Below, piece after piece: positions 16,817-26,905 of a DNA stretch of 64,000 nucleotides. A program made the translations under genes and the position numbers. The notes beneath the pieces are model-generated. The model made no database searches, was not told where the DNA came from, and was given only the letters and a program-made list of their open reading frames with translations. The first letter of the stretch is position 1. Every line of letters starts with the position of its first letter. Where the stretch lies: contig NZ_JAHYXK010000002.1 in the NCBI RefSeq assembly GCF_019443125.1, positions 248,001-312,000 on the forward strand, written 5' to 3'. This stretch comes from Pontibacter aydingkolensis. GTDB lineage: Bacteria; Bacteroidota; Bacteroidia; Cytophagales; Hymenobacteraceae.

Positions 16817-17623
16817 CTATTTCTTGTCCGGCACCAAGTTATGGGCCACTAGTTTCCATTGCCCATACAGTACTCTCCATACTTTTAGGTAATGGCCTGC
16901 CACTTCTCCTTTGCTGGTGGGCTGGGTATAGCTACCATACGTATAGGCCATATCAGCAGCCGGTGAAAGTTCGTGCCCCAAGTTAGTATAAACTACATTT
17001 GATGCTGGCTCTATCACACCATCTTTATACTTGTAAGGATACTCTCCGTGACGATAAATTAATGTCTCAGTGAAGTATGGCTGCACTTTTTGCACATCTT
17101 TTGAAAGAAGATCTTCCTTTGCGCCTTTTACTTTTTTAGCTTTTGGGTTTGCAGGCGTTGGCTGGTAGGTTTCCTCTTTTAAGAGATTCGGAGAAAAAGA
17201 GTTTCCCATATCGATAGCCACTTTCCACTGGCCATCGGGTTGCTTGCCCCACACCGACAAGTAAAACCCTGCCCCTACTACTTTATCGTCCTCAGCGCTT
17301 GGCTTAAGTTTATAGGGCCCGGTAGTATAACCCCAGTCCAGGGAGTTGGAGATATCGGCATAGGCTGGATACCAGGATAAATAGGCTGTACTGGCAGGTG
17401 CTGCGGCATGAAGCTTTTTTGCATTGGTGGGTTTAGGTGAGAATACCAGGCCGTCCTCAGCCATATGTTCTACAAAAGCATGGTGTAAACCTTTGGCCTC
17501 AGAGGTTGCCGAGAAGTTTCGTTCGGCATTGGCGAGGCTTTCAAGTGCTTCGTCGCGGGTTAAGTTCGTAGCCTCGAAAGCGCACAGTAAAAGTGCCAGC
17601 AAAAGAAATGCGGTAATCTTCAT
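16817..17623 (-). CDS. secreted protein with two SnoaL/DUF4440-like (NTF2-fold) repeats
   Basis: Predicted exported protein of 268 residues. The frame extends upstream to 17698, but the ATG at 17623 starts a typical signal peptide (MKITAFLLLALLLCAFEA), so it is chosen. Two similar halves can be seen: SLDWGYTTGPYKL ... GAGFYLSVWGKQPDGQWKVAID around residues 95-150, and AADMAYTYGSYTQ ... AGHYLKVWRVLYGQWKLVAH at the C-terminus. Both have the YxxVWxxxxGQWK pattern of DUF4440/SnoaL-like proteins. No catalytic residues can be assigned and the function is unknown. It is convergent with the RelA/SpoT-like gene, with 8 bases between stop codons. Confidence 0.78.
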   Translation of the reverse strand: MKITAFLLLALLLCAFEATNLTRDEALESLANAERNFSATSEAKGLHHAFVEHMAEDGLVFSPKPTNAKKLHAAAPASTAYLSWYPAYADISNSLDWGYTTGPYKLKPSAEDDKVVGAGFYLSVWGKQPDGQWKVAIDMGNSFSPNLLKEETYQPTPANPKAKKVKGAKEDLLSKDVQKVQPYFTETLIYRHGEYPYKYKDGVIEPASNVVYTNLGHELSPAADMAYTYGSYTQPTSKGEVAGHYLKVWRVLYGQWKLVAHNLVPDKK

Positions 17624-17757
17624 AGTTTTATGTGTTTGGTGTGGCAAAAAATAAAGCCAAATATAGTTGATATTTACATACTTTCCGTTGTCAATCACCT
17701 AAATTTTAAGCACTTATACTTTTATCTTGCTGTTTATATTTGCTGATACGCTACAAA

Positions 17758-17790
17758 CAAAAGGCCCACCGTTTACGGCAGGCCTTTTAT
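17758..17790 (-). terminator. terminator of the DPP-IV gene
   Basis: AAAAGGCC and GGCCTTTT arms around a CCGTTTACGG inner stem, between the divergent-side spacer and the stop codon at 17810. On the minus strand the hairpin is preceded by AAAGTATAAAA. Confidence 0.75.
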
Positions 17791-17809
17791 ACTTTGGTTT
17801 ATACTTTAC

Positions 17810-20044
17810 TTACTGGTTTTGCTTATCAGTCGGGTTGATCAACTTACGCTCCAAGAAGTTCGTCATCATGTTAAAGCGGTGCAGCGAAGTAATACCACCA
17901 CCTACGCCGTGGTTACGGTTCGGGTAGTAGAAGCTCTCGAACTGCTTGTTAGCACTGATTAGGGCATCCTGCATAGCCACTGCGTTCTGGAAATGCACGT
18001 TATCATCGCCGGTACCGTGGATTAGCAACAGGTCACCCTGCAGTTTATCGGCAAACATCAGCGGAGAATTATCGTCGTAGCCTGCTGCATTTTCCTGTGG
18101 TGTTTTCAGGAAACGCTCTGTGTAAATGCTATCGTAGTATCTCCAGCTTGTAACCGGCGCTACAGAAATACCTGCTCTAAACACACCTTCGCCTTTGGTT
18201 AAACCCAGCAGCGTCATGTAACCACCAAAGCTGTGGCCCCAGATACCGATGCGGTTCTTGTCTACGTAAGTCTGCTTGCCCAGCCACTTAGCTGCCTCAA
18301 TCTGGTCTTCTATTTCATACTTACCTAAGTTAGCATAAGTCGATTTCTTAAACTCAGCACCACGGGCACCTGTACCACGGTTATCCACACTTACCACAAT
18401 CAGGCCTTTATCGGCCAGCACCTGGTACCACAAGTAGTTGTTGCCGCCCCAGCTGTTAGTTACTGTCTGCGAACCCGGACCACCGTACACAAACATCAGC
18501 ACCGGATACTTTTTGTTCGGGTCAAAGTCCGTTGGTTTGATCATCCAGCCATTCAGTTGTGTGCCGTCTGCAGTCTTCATAGTAAAGAATTCCTGCTTGG
18601 CAATATCGTACTGTGCCAGTATGTTCTTCAATTTCTGGTTGTCTTCCAGCACTTTTATCAGCTTGCCGTCTTTGGCAGTATGCAGGCTAACAGTTGTAGG
18701 CACATTGGCAGCAGAGTGATAATCAAGGTAGTATTTGTAATCATCACTCATGTTTACGCTGTGTGTGCCGGCTTGCTCGGTAAGACGGGTTTTCTTTTTG
18801 CCTTTACTGCTGATGCTGTACAGGTGGCGCTCTAGCGGAGAAACCTCTGTAGACATGTAATACAAGCGATCATTCTTCTCATCATAACCCACATAGCTGC
18901 TTACTTCCCAATTGCCGTTCGTTATCTGCCGCACCAGTTTACCGCTCATGTTATACAGGTACAGGTGGTTGAACCCTTTTACCTCAGAAGAGTGGATGAA
19001 ATGCTTACCGTCTTTCAGGTAAGTAAGGTCATCTGTCACATCGATATAAGCTTTGTCTGTTTCTTTCAGTAGAACATCTGCTTTACCGGTAGTAGCGTTT
19101 GCATGCAAAATCTCCAGGGTGTTTTGCAGGCGGTTCATTTTCTGGATAGACAACAGGTTCGGGTTGTATGTCCATTTAATGCGCGGGATATAGATATCAG
19201 TCTCGTTGCCGGTGTCCATTTTCACGGTTGTGCCGCTGGTTATATCATACACCGATACTTTTACTTTTGAGTTTGCCTCGCCTGCTTTCGGGTATTTAAA
19301 CTTGTAGTCCTGCGGGTAAAGATCGCCCCACATCTGCATGTTAAACTCCGGCACGCTGGTCTCGTCAAAAGTATAGAAAGCTATCTTCTTACCGTCCGGC
19401 GACCAATGGAAGCCCTGCGCAAACGAGAACTCCTCTTCGTAAACCCAGTCCGCATACCCGTTGATGATGGAGTTATACTTGCCATCATTTGTGATCTGCG
19501 TTTCCTTCATGTTGCTCAGGTCCACCACAAACATATTGCCTTCTCGGGCAAAAGCCACACGCTTCGCATCTGGAGAAAAGGTGGCATACATTTGCTTTCC
19601 GCCATCGCTAAGCTTAGTTAGTTTTTTAGACGCAATATCGTAAATGTAGAAATCGGCTTTTGAAGAACGGCGGTAGATCTGCTCGCGGTTAGTAGAGAAA
19701 AGCACCTTCTGCTCATCTGAACTAAAAGTATAACCGTCATACTTTATAGGTGTATTGCTACCTTCCGGCTTCAGGTTCTCGCCCTCAATAATGGTGGCTA
19801 CTGGCTTACCGGTTGTTACATCATACTTTACAATGTCGTTTACCTTGTTTTGCTCGTCCTGCTCCTGCGAGCTGTAGTAACGGCCATCGTTCATCCATTT
19901 TACACCATACACCGACTGGGCGCGGAATGTGCCCTTGCGATAGATATCCTCCAGTGTGATGTCTTTTTTCTGCTGCGCCTGTGCCATAAAAGCGAAGCAA
20001 AGAAGCATAGCAGCTAAAAGGTTTGTTTTGAGTTTGATATACAT
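17810..20044 (-). CDS. dipeptidyl-peptidase IV family serine peptidase (S9B)
   Basis: Exported exopeptidase of family S9B that removes X-Pro or X-Ala dipeptides from peptide N-termini; likely periplasmic. A signal peptide is visible (KTNLLAAMLLCFAFMAQAQ). Residues about 30-480 form the DPPIV_N beta-propeller, including the YADWVYEEEFSFAQGFHWSPDG segment with the Glu-Glu motif that binds the peptide N-terminus. The peptidase domain has nucleophile S605 in GIWGHSFGGY, the Asp in GTGDDNVHFQ and the His in NRNHGVGG. Length 744 is normal. The gene stands alone, with a terminator downstream. In gut and oral Bacteroidota such enzymes process dietary or host peptides; here general peptide use is likely. 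Confidence 0.93.
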   Translation of the reverse strand: MYIKLKTNLLAAMLLCFAFMAQAQQKKDITLEDIYRKGTFRAQSVYGVKWMNDGRYYSSQEQDEQNKVNDIVKYDVTTGKPVATIIEGENLKPEGSNTPIKYDGYTFSSDEQKVLFSTNREQIYRRSSKADFYIYDIASKKLTKLSDGGKQMYATFSPDAKRVAFAREGNMFVVDLSNMKETQITNDGKYNSIINGYADWVYEEEFSFAQGFHWSPDGKKIAFYTFDETSVPEFNMQMWGDLYPQDYKFKYPKAGEANSKVKVSVYDITSGTTVKMDTGNETDIYIPRIKWTYNPNLLSIQKMNRLQNTLEILHANATTGKADVLLKETDKAYIDVTDDLTYLKDGKHFIHSSEVKGFNHLYLYNMSGKLVRQITNGNWEVSSYVGYDEKNDRLYYMSTEVSPLERHLYSISSKGKKKTRLTEQAGTHSVNMSDDYKYYLDYHSAANVPTTVSLHTAKDGKLIKVLEDNQKLKNILAQYDIAKQEFFTMKTADGTQLNGWMIKPTDFDPNKKYPVLMFVYGGPGSQTVTNSWGGNNYLWYQVLADKGLIVVSVDNRGTGARGAEFKKSTYANLGKYEIEDQIEAAKWLGKQTYVDKNRIGIWGHSFGGYMTLLGLTKGEGVFRAGISVAPVTSWRYYDSIYTERFLKTPQENAAGYDDNSPLMFADKLQGDLLLIHGTGDDNVHFQNAVAMQDALISANKQFESFYYPNRNHGVGGGITSLHRFNMMTNFLERKLINPTDKQNQ

Positions 20045-20168
20045 ACGATTTGTTTAGTGTTTACTTGAGCCTACTAATTTATCAGAATATTATTGTTTCG
20101 CCATAGATTGGAGCCAAAACCATACCCGCCCACGCGTAAAAGGAAATTAAAATCCAGAAAAGTATAAA

Positions 20169-20195
20169 AAAAGGCAGCCTTACCAGACTGCCCTT
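20169..20195 (-). terminator. hairpin downstream of the outer-membrane barrel gene
   Basis: AAGGCAG and CTGCCCTT arms with a short loop; on the minus strand it is followed by a T-run and a TATACTT heptamer. Confidence 0.65.
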
Positions 20196-20215
20196 AACAA
20201 CTAAACCAATTTAAT

Positions 20216-21727
20216 TTAAAAATTGTAGCCAAATGTAAGCATTACTGTAGATAGCTTTTCCCTGATATCGACTACAGGTTGATCGCCGTTATCCAACGTG
20301 AAAGGTGAGTAGCGGCTATCGCCTGTACTTCTCACATAAGCCAGGTCGGCATAATAATTTTTAAGGCGTACACCTGCACCAGCCGTATAGGAATTTATAC
20401 CTCCATCAAAAGATGCGTTCTTGTAAGGGTTGCCATTGTGCGCAAATCCTGCTCGCAGCCTGAACACATCAAAGCGGCCCTCAGCACCAATCCTATAGTT
20501 AACCGCCGACTGGTATGTGTTAGAAATTCGGCTGTTTACGTCGTTAAAATAATCGTTGGCAGTGGCAAAATCATCATCACTCTCAGAGTACCTAATGTTG
20601 CTGTAGTTCACAAATTCCACATCAGCAGTTACAAAGCCATACTTGCCGATAAAGCCTGCCGCCCCTAATGTTGCCCTAAAGGGTGTTGTCAGGTTATAGG
20701 TAAATTCACCAGGAAGTTCTATAGCACTTTCTGTCGGGCCATCGTCGTAAGATGCATACAGGGAGCGCTGGTAGGTATCCGTAAAAGTATAAGCTGTAGG
20801 AGTCTGTAAAGAAAGGCCTAAGCGCAGCGCATCAGTCGGCCTGTAAATAGCTCCCACTTTCAGGTTTATACCTGCGCCACGCGTGGTAAACTCGTCACGC
20901 AGTTCCAGATCGGTAAAGGCCGTGTTCGTACTGGTTTCGGATTCGCGGTAAATGCTTTCCTGCGTAAAGTTTGATGTAACAATTCCTACGGATGCACCTA
21001 GGTATAACCTATCTTTATAACTTGTACCAACGCCAATATCAAACTGGTTTTGAGAGCCCCTGCGCCGGATATCTTCCCGCTCTAAAATCTGTCCTTCTCT
21101 AAACAGCGGCACCACTACTTCGTTACCATTGTCGTCTTCTATCACATCGATCAGGTAAGCGCCAAAAGCCAGCCCTTCCAGCGTAGTAAATCCGTTACTG
21201 AATTCACCATTCAGCTCATCGAGGGTAACACCTTTCCTATTTGCCTGCTCTGCAAAGTACTCTACTATGGTAGACTGGTCTGAGGCTGCTATGTTGCTGT
21301 AGGAAAGACGCTGGTTAAAGTTATTAAGCCTTGTAAAGCTGATACCCAAGTTGGCACCTGTCCAGTCGCTGCTTTCGTTGTTTCTTCTGTTGCCTATTAC
21401 CAGGGCAGCATGCGGTATACTTAATGCATTCTGGTCAGTAGACTGCGTCAGACCTCCTACTTTTGTTTGTGTGCTGTTAAACTGCAAGCCTGGGCTGATG
21501 CTAAACTCTGATCTGCGGAACATTCCCAAGCCAGCAGGGTTAGACGCAATGTTAGAAATATCTGCACCAAGTGCCGACTGAGCGCCTCCTATACCTTGTA
21601 TTCGTGCAGAGCCGTTTATTCCGAATCGGGTGTAGCGCAGGGCATCTACCTCGTTCTGGGCAAAGGCGCTGCCTGCCCAGCCCAGCGTAAGCGCCAGGCT
21701 GGCCAAAAATAGCTTATGTATATTCAT
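20216..21727 (-). CDS. OmpP1/FadL-like outer-membrane beta-barrel protein
   Basis: Predicted outer-membrane barrel of 503 residues. The frame extends to 21814, but that part is an Ala-rich out-of-frame reading of the neighbouring gene; the ATG at 21727 starts a proper signal peptide (MNIHKLFLASLALTLGWAGSAFA). The mature N-terminus has GSARIQGIGGAQSALGADIS followed by NIASNPAGLG, the FadL/PorV-like signature, and the protein ends in an aromatic residue (FGYNF), as expected for BAM-dependent barrels. A role in hydrophobic-substrate uptake is a family guess. It follows the lipoprotein gene by 13 bases, so the two form an operon. Confidence 0.8.
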   Translation of the reverse strand: MNIHKLFLASLALTLGWAGSAFAQNEVDALRYTRFGINGSARIQGIGGAQSALGADISNIASNPAGLGMFRRSEFSISPGLQFNSTQTKVGGLTQSTDQNALSIPHAALVIGNRRNNESSDWTGANLGISFTRLNNFNQRLSYSNIAASDQSTIVEYFAEQANRKGVTLDELNGEFSNGFTTLEGLAFGAYLIDVIEDDNGNEVVVPLFREGQILEREDIRRRGSQNQFDIGVGTSYKDRLYLGASVGIVTSNFTQESIYRESETSTNTAFTDLELRDEFTTRGAGINLKVGAIYRPTDALRLGLSLQTPTAYTFTDTYQRSLYASYDDGPTESAIELPGEFTYNLTTPFRATLGAAGFIGKYGFVTADVEFVNYSNIRYSESDDDFATANDYFNDVNSRISNTYQSAVNYRIGAEGRFDVFRLRAGFAHNGNPYKNASFDGGINSYTAGAGVRLKNYYADLAYVRSTGDSRYSPFTLDNGDQPVVDIREKLSTVMLTFGYNF

Positions 21728-21740
21728 GGGTGTATCTAGG

Positions 21741-22958
21741 TTATTGTCCTCTTCTTGGGCGGCCGCTGCTGCCGCTGTTGTTGCTTCCGGATGATGAGCT
21801 GCTGCTGCTTTCACGCCTTACTTCACTGGAGCGGGAAGGTTGCGAACTTTCGCGGCGCTGCTCATAAGTTGGCCTTGTTCGAACAGGGGTTTCGCGTTGC
21901 TGTTGCTGTGGTACACTATTCTGGCGAACCCGCTGTCTGCTTTCCGTTGATCTCGGCGTTGGCGTATACTCACGTGTACGGCGTTCTGTTGGCTGTATCA
22001 CACGGCGCTCGTTCTGCTGCTGCTGGCGCTGTTGCTCACCTACGTTTGCCGGCTGTCGTGTACTACGGCTTCTGCCCTGGCTTGGATCATAATACTCTGT
22101 GCGGCTTGGGCGTGCCGGCAATGATGTCTTGGTTTCAGTGCCTGTTGCAGGCGACCCTACCACATCACTGGAACGCGACGGACGGGAAGGTCTTGCATTT
22201 TCTGTTCCGGTTATATCGCCCTGGTAAGCCTCGCCTCTAACAGGTCTGCCGCCATTGCCTCTGTTGCCATCAGTAACTACAGCACCACGTGCATCGCGTG
22301 GGCCATACTGGGTTTTAACCCTGTTACCAATCACGATAGGCCTGTCATAAACCCAGTAGTTATTGCCATAGCCATAGTAGTTGCTGTAGTGCCCGCCATA
22401 GAAGCCATGGTAATATGGGTTGTTAGGATACCAGCGACTATGGTATGGATAAGGCCTTCCCCAGCCTCCCCAGCCATAATTATAGCTGATCATGATAGAG
22501 ATACCGCTGTTCCAGTAAGGCCTGCGGTAAAACGGATCATGAAAGAATGGGTCGTAGTAAAAAGGATCGTAGAATGGGTCATAAAAAGCCATGTTACGAC
22601 GACTATATGCATAGTGGCGTGGTGTGTAGGCGCTTCCCCAATAAGGATCTACATAAGAGTAATTTGGTTGGTACCAGTTATCGCGCGGGTTATAAGTGCG
22701 TCCGTCATAGTACTCATCGGCATAGTAATCATCCGTAACAGCGTTACTGCCTTGTGCGTATGTTTGCCTTTGTACTTCGTTATCTGTTTCAGTCAGCCCG
22801 TTATAAGCTGTTGCTTCCGGCTCTAAATAAGTAGTTTTATCGGAAGAGCTATAATACATATCGTCGTACTCCGTGGATTGCATTGCCGTAGGACTGCTGC
22901 AGCCCAGCGCCAATAACGCAAGAGCAGGAGCAAGTATGTATATCGTAAATTTTTTCAT
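21741..22958 (-). CDS. low-complexity lipoprotein, Tyr/Pro/Trp-rich then Arg/Gln/Ser-rich
   Basis: No known domain is recognised. The ATG at 22958 is chosen because it opens a lipoprotein signal (MKKFTIYILAPALALLALGC) with lipobox cysteine 20; the longer frame to 23012 would hide it. Residues about 75-205 are full of Tyr, Pro, Trp, Asp and Gly (repeats like YDPFYDPFYYDPFF), and residues about 220-405 are rich in Arg, Gln, Ser, Pro and Thr with poly-Gln and poly-Ser runs. The whole mature chain is probably disordered or a cell-surface linker. It is the first gene of an operon with the outer-membrane barrel, suggesting a shared envelope role. Function unknown. Confidence 0.8.
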   Translation of the reverse strand: MKKFTIYILAPALALLALGCSSPTAMQSTEYDDMYYSSSDKTTYLEPEATAYNGLTETDNEVQRQTYAQGSNAVTDDYYADEYYDGRTYNPRDNWYQPNYSYVDPYWGSAYTPRHYAYSRRNMAFYDPFYDPFYYDPFFHDPFYRRPYWNSGISIMISYNYGWGGWGRPYPYHSRWYPNNPYYHGFYGGHYSNYYGYGNNYWVYDRPIVIGNRVKTQYGPRDARGAVVTDGNRGNGGRPVRGEAYQGDITGTENARPSRPSRSSDVVGSPATGTETKTSLPARPSRTEYYDPSQGRSRSTRQPANVGEQQRQQQQNERRVIQPTERRTREYTPTPRSTESRQRVRQNSVPQQQQRETPVRTRPTYEQRRESSQPSRSSEVRRESSSSSSSGSNNSGSSGRPRRGQ

Positions 22959-23144
22959 GGCCGTCTCTGTTGTAAATTCTTCTATATCAAAGATAAACAC
23001 ACAAGGGCGCAAATCCTTATCAATAGTCTAATATATTAAACGTATTTTTGAGCCAGAATGATATCAGACTCCGATCCTAATTGGAGCAAATATTATTCCA
23101 AAAGCATTAATCATTAGCGATATAATATAAATTTTTGTAAAAAC

Positions 23145-24623
23145 ATGAGCAAAGGGTTACCAAAAAGAAGCGAAGACTACTCCTTATGGTATAACGAGCT
23201 GGTAAAAAAAGCGGGCCTGGCAGAAAATTCTGCGGTGCGTGGCTGTATGGTCATCAAACCTTACGGCTTTGCCATTTGGGAGAAAATGCAGCGTGTGCTG
23301 GACGATATGTTTAAAGCGACAGGCCACCAGAATGCATACTTCCCGCTGTTTGTACCCAAAAGCTTATTTGAAGCCGAGGAGCAGAACGCCGAAGGTTTTG
23401 CAAAGGAATGTGCTGTGGTTACGCATTACCGCTTGCAGGCAGACCCGGATAAACCAGGCAAACTGCGTGTAGACCCTAATGCTAAACTCGAGGAAGAGCT
23501 GATTGTACGCCCTACATCAGAGGCTGTGATCTGGAACACCTATAAAGGCTGGATACAAAGTTACCGTGACCTGCCTTTGCTTATTAACCAGTGGGCAAAC
23601 GTGGTGCGCTGGGAAATGCGTACGCGCCTGTTCCTGCGCACGGCTGAGTTCCTGTGGCAAGAGGGCCATACTGCGCACGCTACTGCAGAAGAAGCAGTAG
23701 AGGAAACTGTAAAGATGATGAACGTGTACGCCGATTTTGCTGAGCAGTACATCGCACTCCCGGTTATCAGAGGTGTTAAAACACCTAGTGAGCGGTTTGC
23801 CGGCGCCCTAGATACTTACTGCATCGAAGGCTTAATGCAGGATGGCAAGGCGTTGCAGGCAGGAACATCGCACTTCCTGGGCCAGAATTTCGCAAAGGCT
23901 TTTGATGTAAAGTTTGCTACCAAAGACGGCGGCCTGGAGCACGTATGGGGAACATCGTGGGGTGTGAGCACGCGTTTAATGGGTGCATTGGTGATGGCTC
24001 ACTCTGACGATGAAGGACTTGTATTACCTCCTAACCTGGCTCCTGTTCAGGTGGTGATCGTGCCTATTTACAAAGGCGAAGAGCAACTGGCACAGATAAG
24101 CGAGAAGGTAAACCAACTAAAGCGTGAACTGGAGGCAAAAGGCGTCAGCGTGAAGTATGACGACCGCGATACCGAGCGCCCTGGCTTTAAGTTTGCCGAG
24201 TGGGAACTGAAAGGTGTGCCGGTGCGCATAGCCATCGGTGCCCGCGACCTGGAAAACGGAACCGCCGAAGTTGCCCGCCGCGATACCAAAGAGAAAAGCA
24301 CACAGCAATTTGCCGGCCTGGCCGATTATATACCTGCTTTGCTTGACGAGATCCAGAAAAATATCTTCGAAAAAGCACTTGCCTTCCGTGAAGAGCATAC
24401 TACTAAAGTAGACACTTACGAGGAATTTAAGGATGTACTGGAGAACAAAGGCGGTTTTGTACTGGCACATTGGGATGGCACCCCGGAAACAGAAGAGCGT
24501 ATTAAAGAAGAGACAAAGGCTACTATTCGCTGCATTGCCTTAAACACTCCGGACGAAGACGGCGTGGACATGCTTACAGGAAAACCAAGCAAGCAGCGCG
24601 TATACTTTGCCAAAGCGTACTAA
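23145..24623 (+). CDS. proS: prolyl-tRNA synthetase (archaeal/eukaryotic-type)
   Basis: Class II aminoacyl-tRNA synthetase that charges tRNA-Pro. At 492 residues and without the 180-residue insertion that edits Ala-tRNA in the Escherichia coli type, it is the shorter archaeal/eukaryotic-like (ProS type 3) form found across Bacteroidota. Typical features are the N-terminal [21 protein letters not shown], motif 2 [21 protein letters not shown] (about residues 150-170), motif 3 in [19 protein letters not shown], an anticodon-binding domain from about 295, and the C-terminal zinc-like domain ending [11 protein letters not shown] strong terminator follows, so the gene is likely monocistronic. Confidence 0.95.
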   Translation: MSKGLPKRSEDYSLWYNELVKKAGLAENSAVRGCMVIKPYGFAIWEKMQRVLDDMFKATGHQNAYFPLFVPKSLFEAEEQNAEGFAKECAVVTHYRLQADPDKPGKLRVDPNAKLEEELIVRPTSEAVIWNTYKGWIQSYRDLPLLINQWANVVRWEMRTRLFLRTAEFLWQEGHTAHATAEEAVEETVKMMNVYADFAEQYIALPVIRGVKTPSERFAGALDTYCIEGLMQDGKALQAGTSHFLGQNFAKAFDVKFATKDGGLEHVWGTSWGVSTRLMGALVMAHSDDEGLVLPPNLAPVQVVIVPIYKGEEQLAQISEKVNQLKRELEAKGVSVKYDDRDTERPGFKFAEWELKGVPVRIAIGARDLENGTAEVARRDTKEKSTQQFAGLADYIPALLDEIQKNIFEKALAFREEHTTKVDTYEEFKDVLENKGGFVLAHWDGTPETEERIKEETKATIRCIALNTPDEDGVDMLTGKPSKQRVYFAKAY

Positions 24624-24651
24624 TTGCTAATTGCTGATTGTTTATCAGCAA

Positions 24652-24698
24652 AACAAAAGCGCCACCTCCTTATCTGGGAAGTGGCGCTTTTGTTTTTT
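24652..24698 (+). terminator. terminator after proS
   Basis: AACAAAAGCGCCAC pairs perfectly with GTGGCGCTTTTGTT, followed by a run of T. Confidence 0.92.
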
Positions 24699-24815
24699 TA
24701 TCGTTACGCTAAATTTAATTTAGTATTAACCCTATATATTTTATACTTCATCAGCAATTAACAATCGCCAATGAGCAATTAATTTGCTATATTTACTCAT
24801 ACAAGTTCCTGACTT

Positions 24816-25295
24816 ATGCTATTAGACTGGATTACAGTTGTTTTGCTTATCGGCATTGGCCTTCTGCTTATAATAGTGGAGTTGATTTTTGTGCCGGGCA
24901 CTACCATTGTTGGCATACTAGGCTTTGTGCTTACGTGCATTGGCATCTGGATAGGGTATGCAGCCCTTGGTACAACTACCGGGCATGTTATACTTGCAGC
25001 AACGGTTTTAATTGGCGCCCTGGCTTTTGTGTATAGTTTCAGGTCAGACAGCTGGACCCGCTTTGCACTTAAAAACCAGCACCGCAGCCGCGTAAACGAT
25101 GAGAACCCGCATACTTTAGCAATAGGGGATGTTGGAAGAACTATATCTGCTCTGCGCCCGCAGGGAACAGCCGTTTTTGGAGATCGCCACCACGAAGTAC
25201 AAACAAAAGGTGAGTTTTTGCCGCCTAATACCTCTATTCACATTATCAAGCTCAATCAAAATAAAATCACAGTAGAAGAAAGTAAGCTAACCTAA
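24816..25295 (+). CDS. NfeD-like membrane protein
   Basis: Short NfeD family protein of 159 residues without the N-terminal protease domain. Residues 5-80 give three or four membrane helices ([59 protein letters not shown]). Residues about 105-158 form the OB-fold NfeD C-terminal domain ([20 protein letters not shown] ... [28 protein letters not shown]). It lies 5 bases before the flotillin-like gene, the standard NfeD-flotillin pair. NfeD proteins are thought to help assemble or regulate flotillin membrane domains. Confidence 0.92.
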   Translation: MLLDWITVVLLIGIGLLLIIVELIFVPGTTIVGILGFVLTCIGIWIGYAALGTTTGHVILAATVLIGALAFVYSFRSDSWTRFALKNQHRSRVNDENPHTLAIGDVGRTISALRPQGTAVFGDRHHEVQTKGEFLPPNTSIHIIKLNQNKITVEESKLT

Positions 25296-25300
25296 CCCAG

Positions 25301-26281
25301 ATGGAAAATTTGTCCTTATTGCTTTTAATTGCCGGAGGTATTATCCTCCTCATGATCTTTTTATACTTTGTTCCGATCAGCCTTTGGATCACAGCCCTGT
25401 TTTCGGGTGTTAGAGTAGGCTTACTGGAGCTGGTATTTATGCGTATCCGTAAAGTGCCGCCAAGCCTTATCGTAAACTCCATGATCAACTCTACAAAGGC
25501 TGGCATCGATCTTACAACTACCGAACTGGAAACACACTACCTGGCGGGTGGCAATGTACCAACCGTGATTAAAGCCCTTATATCTGCTGACAAGGCAAAT
25601 ATTCCGCTTTCGTTTAAACAGGCAACCGCCATAGACCTGGCCGGCCGTAACGTGTTCGAGGCGGTAACTACATCGGTAAACCCAAAAGTGATCAACACGC
25701 CAAACGTAGCTGCTGTGGCACAGGATGGTATTCAATTGATCGCAAAAGCACGCGTTACCGTACGCGCCAACATTAATCAGTTAGTGGGTGGTGCCGGCGA
25801 AGAAACCATACTTGCCCGTGTTGGAGAAGGTATTGTAACTTCAATCGGTTCTTCTACCTCACACAAAAGCGTACTCGAAAACCCGGACATCATATCTAAG
25901 CTGGTTTTACAGAAAGGCCTGGATGCCGGTACTGCTTACGAAATCCTGTCTATTGATATTGCCGATATCGATGTTGGTGAAAACATTGGTGCCAAGCTAC
26001 AGATAGACCAGGCCGGAGCCGATTTAAAAGTCGCTGAAGCCAAAGCAGAAGAACGTCGTGCCATGGCCGTAGCCGTAGAGCAGGAAATGAAAGCCAAAGC
26101 ACAGGAAGCCCGTGCTAACGTAATTCAGGCAGAAGTTGAGATTCCGCAGGCAATTGCCGCCGCTTTCCGTAGCGGTAACCTGGGTATTATGGATTATTAT
26201 AAAATGCAAAACATCCAGTCGGATACTGATATGCGAAATTCTATTGCCGGCCCTGGCGCTTCTCAAAAGCCTAAAGAATAA
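25301..26281 (+). CDS. floA: flotillin-like protein FloA
   Basis: Membrane-anchored flotillin-like scaffold (UPF0365/YqfA) that organises functional membrane microdomains. A hydrophobic hairpin or helix spans residues 4-38, followed by an SPFH-like domain (residues about 40-220) with [20 protein letters not shown] and [28 protein letters not shown], and an Ala/Glu-rich coiled-coil from about 225 to 290 ([28 protein letters not shown]). Length 326 is typical. It is translationally close to the NfeD gene and followed by a clear terminator, so the two genes form a complete operon. Confidence 0.95.
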   Translation: MENLSLLLLIAGGIILLMIFLYFVPISLWITALFSGVRVGLLELVFMRIRKVPPSLIVNSMINSTKAGIDLTTTELETHYLAGGNVPTVIKALISADKANIPLSFKQATAIDLAGRNVFEAVTTSVNPKVINTPNVAAVAQDGIQLIAKARVTVRANINQLVGGAGEETILARVGEGIVTSIGSSTSHKSVLENPDIISKLVLQKGLDAGTAYEILSIDIADIDVGENIGAKLQIDQAGADLKVAEAKAEERRAMAVAVEQEMKAKAQEARANVIQAEVEIPQAIAAAFRSGNLGIMDYYKMQNIQSDTDMRNSIAGPGASQKPKE

Positions 26282-26298
26282 CCAGGTTTATACTTTAA

Positions 26299-26339
26299 CC
26301 AAAACGGCCACATCTTTATAAGGTGTGGCCGTTTTGGTT
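26299..26339 (+). terminator. terminator after floA
   Basis: ACCAAAACGGCCACA pairs with TGTGGCCGTTTTGGT, followed by TTTT; a TATACTT heptamer sits just before the stem. Confidence 0.92.
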
Positions 26340-26420
26340 TTATACTTCTACTATATACTTTATCTATTTCTGGCGCAGGTATCCAACCTGTGACGCTGGG
26401 TGTGAATATTCTGGTCTTCT

Positions 26421-26810
26421 TATTTTGTCATCTTGGAAAGACCCTGGTAGAAGGGAGGTCAAGCAATAGCTATAACACACCTTTAATCCTCTCAAGCTAC
26501 ATTTAGGCCACAAGTGTAAATCAGCAATCCTATTACTAGCTCAAATCTTGCCCTATTTAAAGCAATGAGATGAATTCTCGGAGCACTAATTGATATGTGC
26601 TCCAACTGTCGTAGCTCTTTATTTGAGGGCTTCTATCCACAGAGAGGAATTCCTTATCTGCTGTTTCTAAAGTATAATTTTTAACATTTTGCCTGGCCAT
26701 GTCCCTACGCCCCTCTAAAAACGAGTCAAATATCTTTTAATTTCAGAAGCTCAATCCGCTAAAGTGTCCGCTTAACCTCCCTTATACCAAGATCCTTAAC
26801 AGGATGACAG
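26421..26810. repeat. 390-bp element bounded by inverted copies of the dispersed 40-bp repeat
   Basis: A diverged copy at 26421-26464 (plus orientation) and a near-exact copy at 26770-26810 (minus orientation) of the sequence at 10743-10785 bracket about 300 bases of AT-rich DNA with no coding potential. It fills the floA-lipoprotein gap. The inverted layout suggests a non-autonomous mobile element (MITE), but target-site duplications could not be fixed by eye. Confidence 0.7.
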
Positions 26811-26850
26811 GAAAAAGATTAACAGATTGATGTTATTCATACCTAAAACA

Positions 26851-26890
26851 AAGCCGCCTGCCCTGATTTAACTCAGAACAGGCGGCTTTT
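26851..26890 (-). terminator. terminator of the orphan lipoprotein gene
   Basis: AAGCCGCCTG pairs with CAGGCGGCTT; on the minus strand an AAGTATAAAAG run precedes the stem and T-rich DNA follows. Confidence 0.88.
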
Positions 26891-26905
26891 ATACTTTATA
26901 CTTTG

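Noticed and set aside
21728-21814. Ala-rich N-terminal extension of the outer-membrane barrel gene
   Set aside because: It is an out-of-frame reading of Ser/Gly codons at the end of the lipoprotein gene and would bury the real signal peptide.
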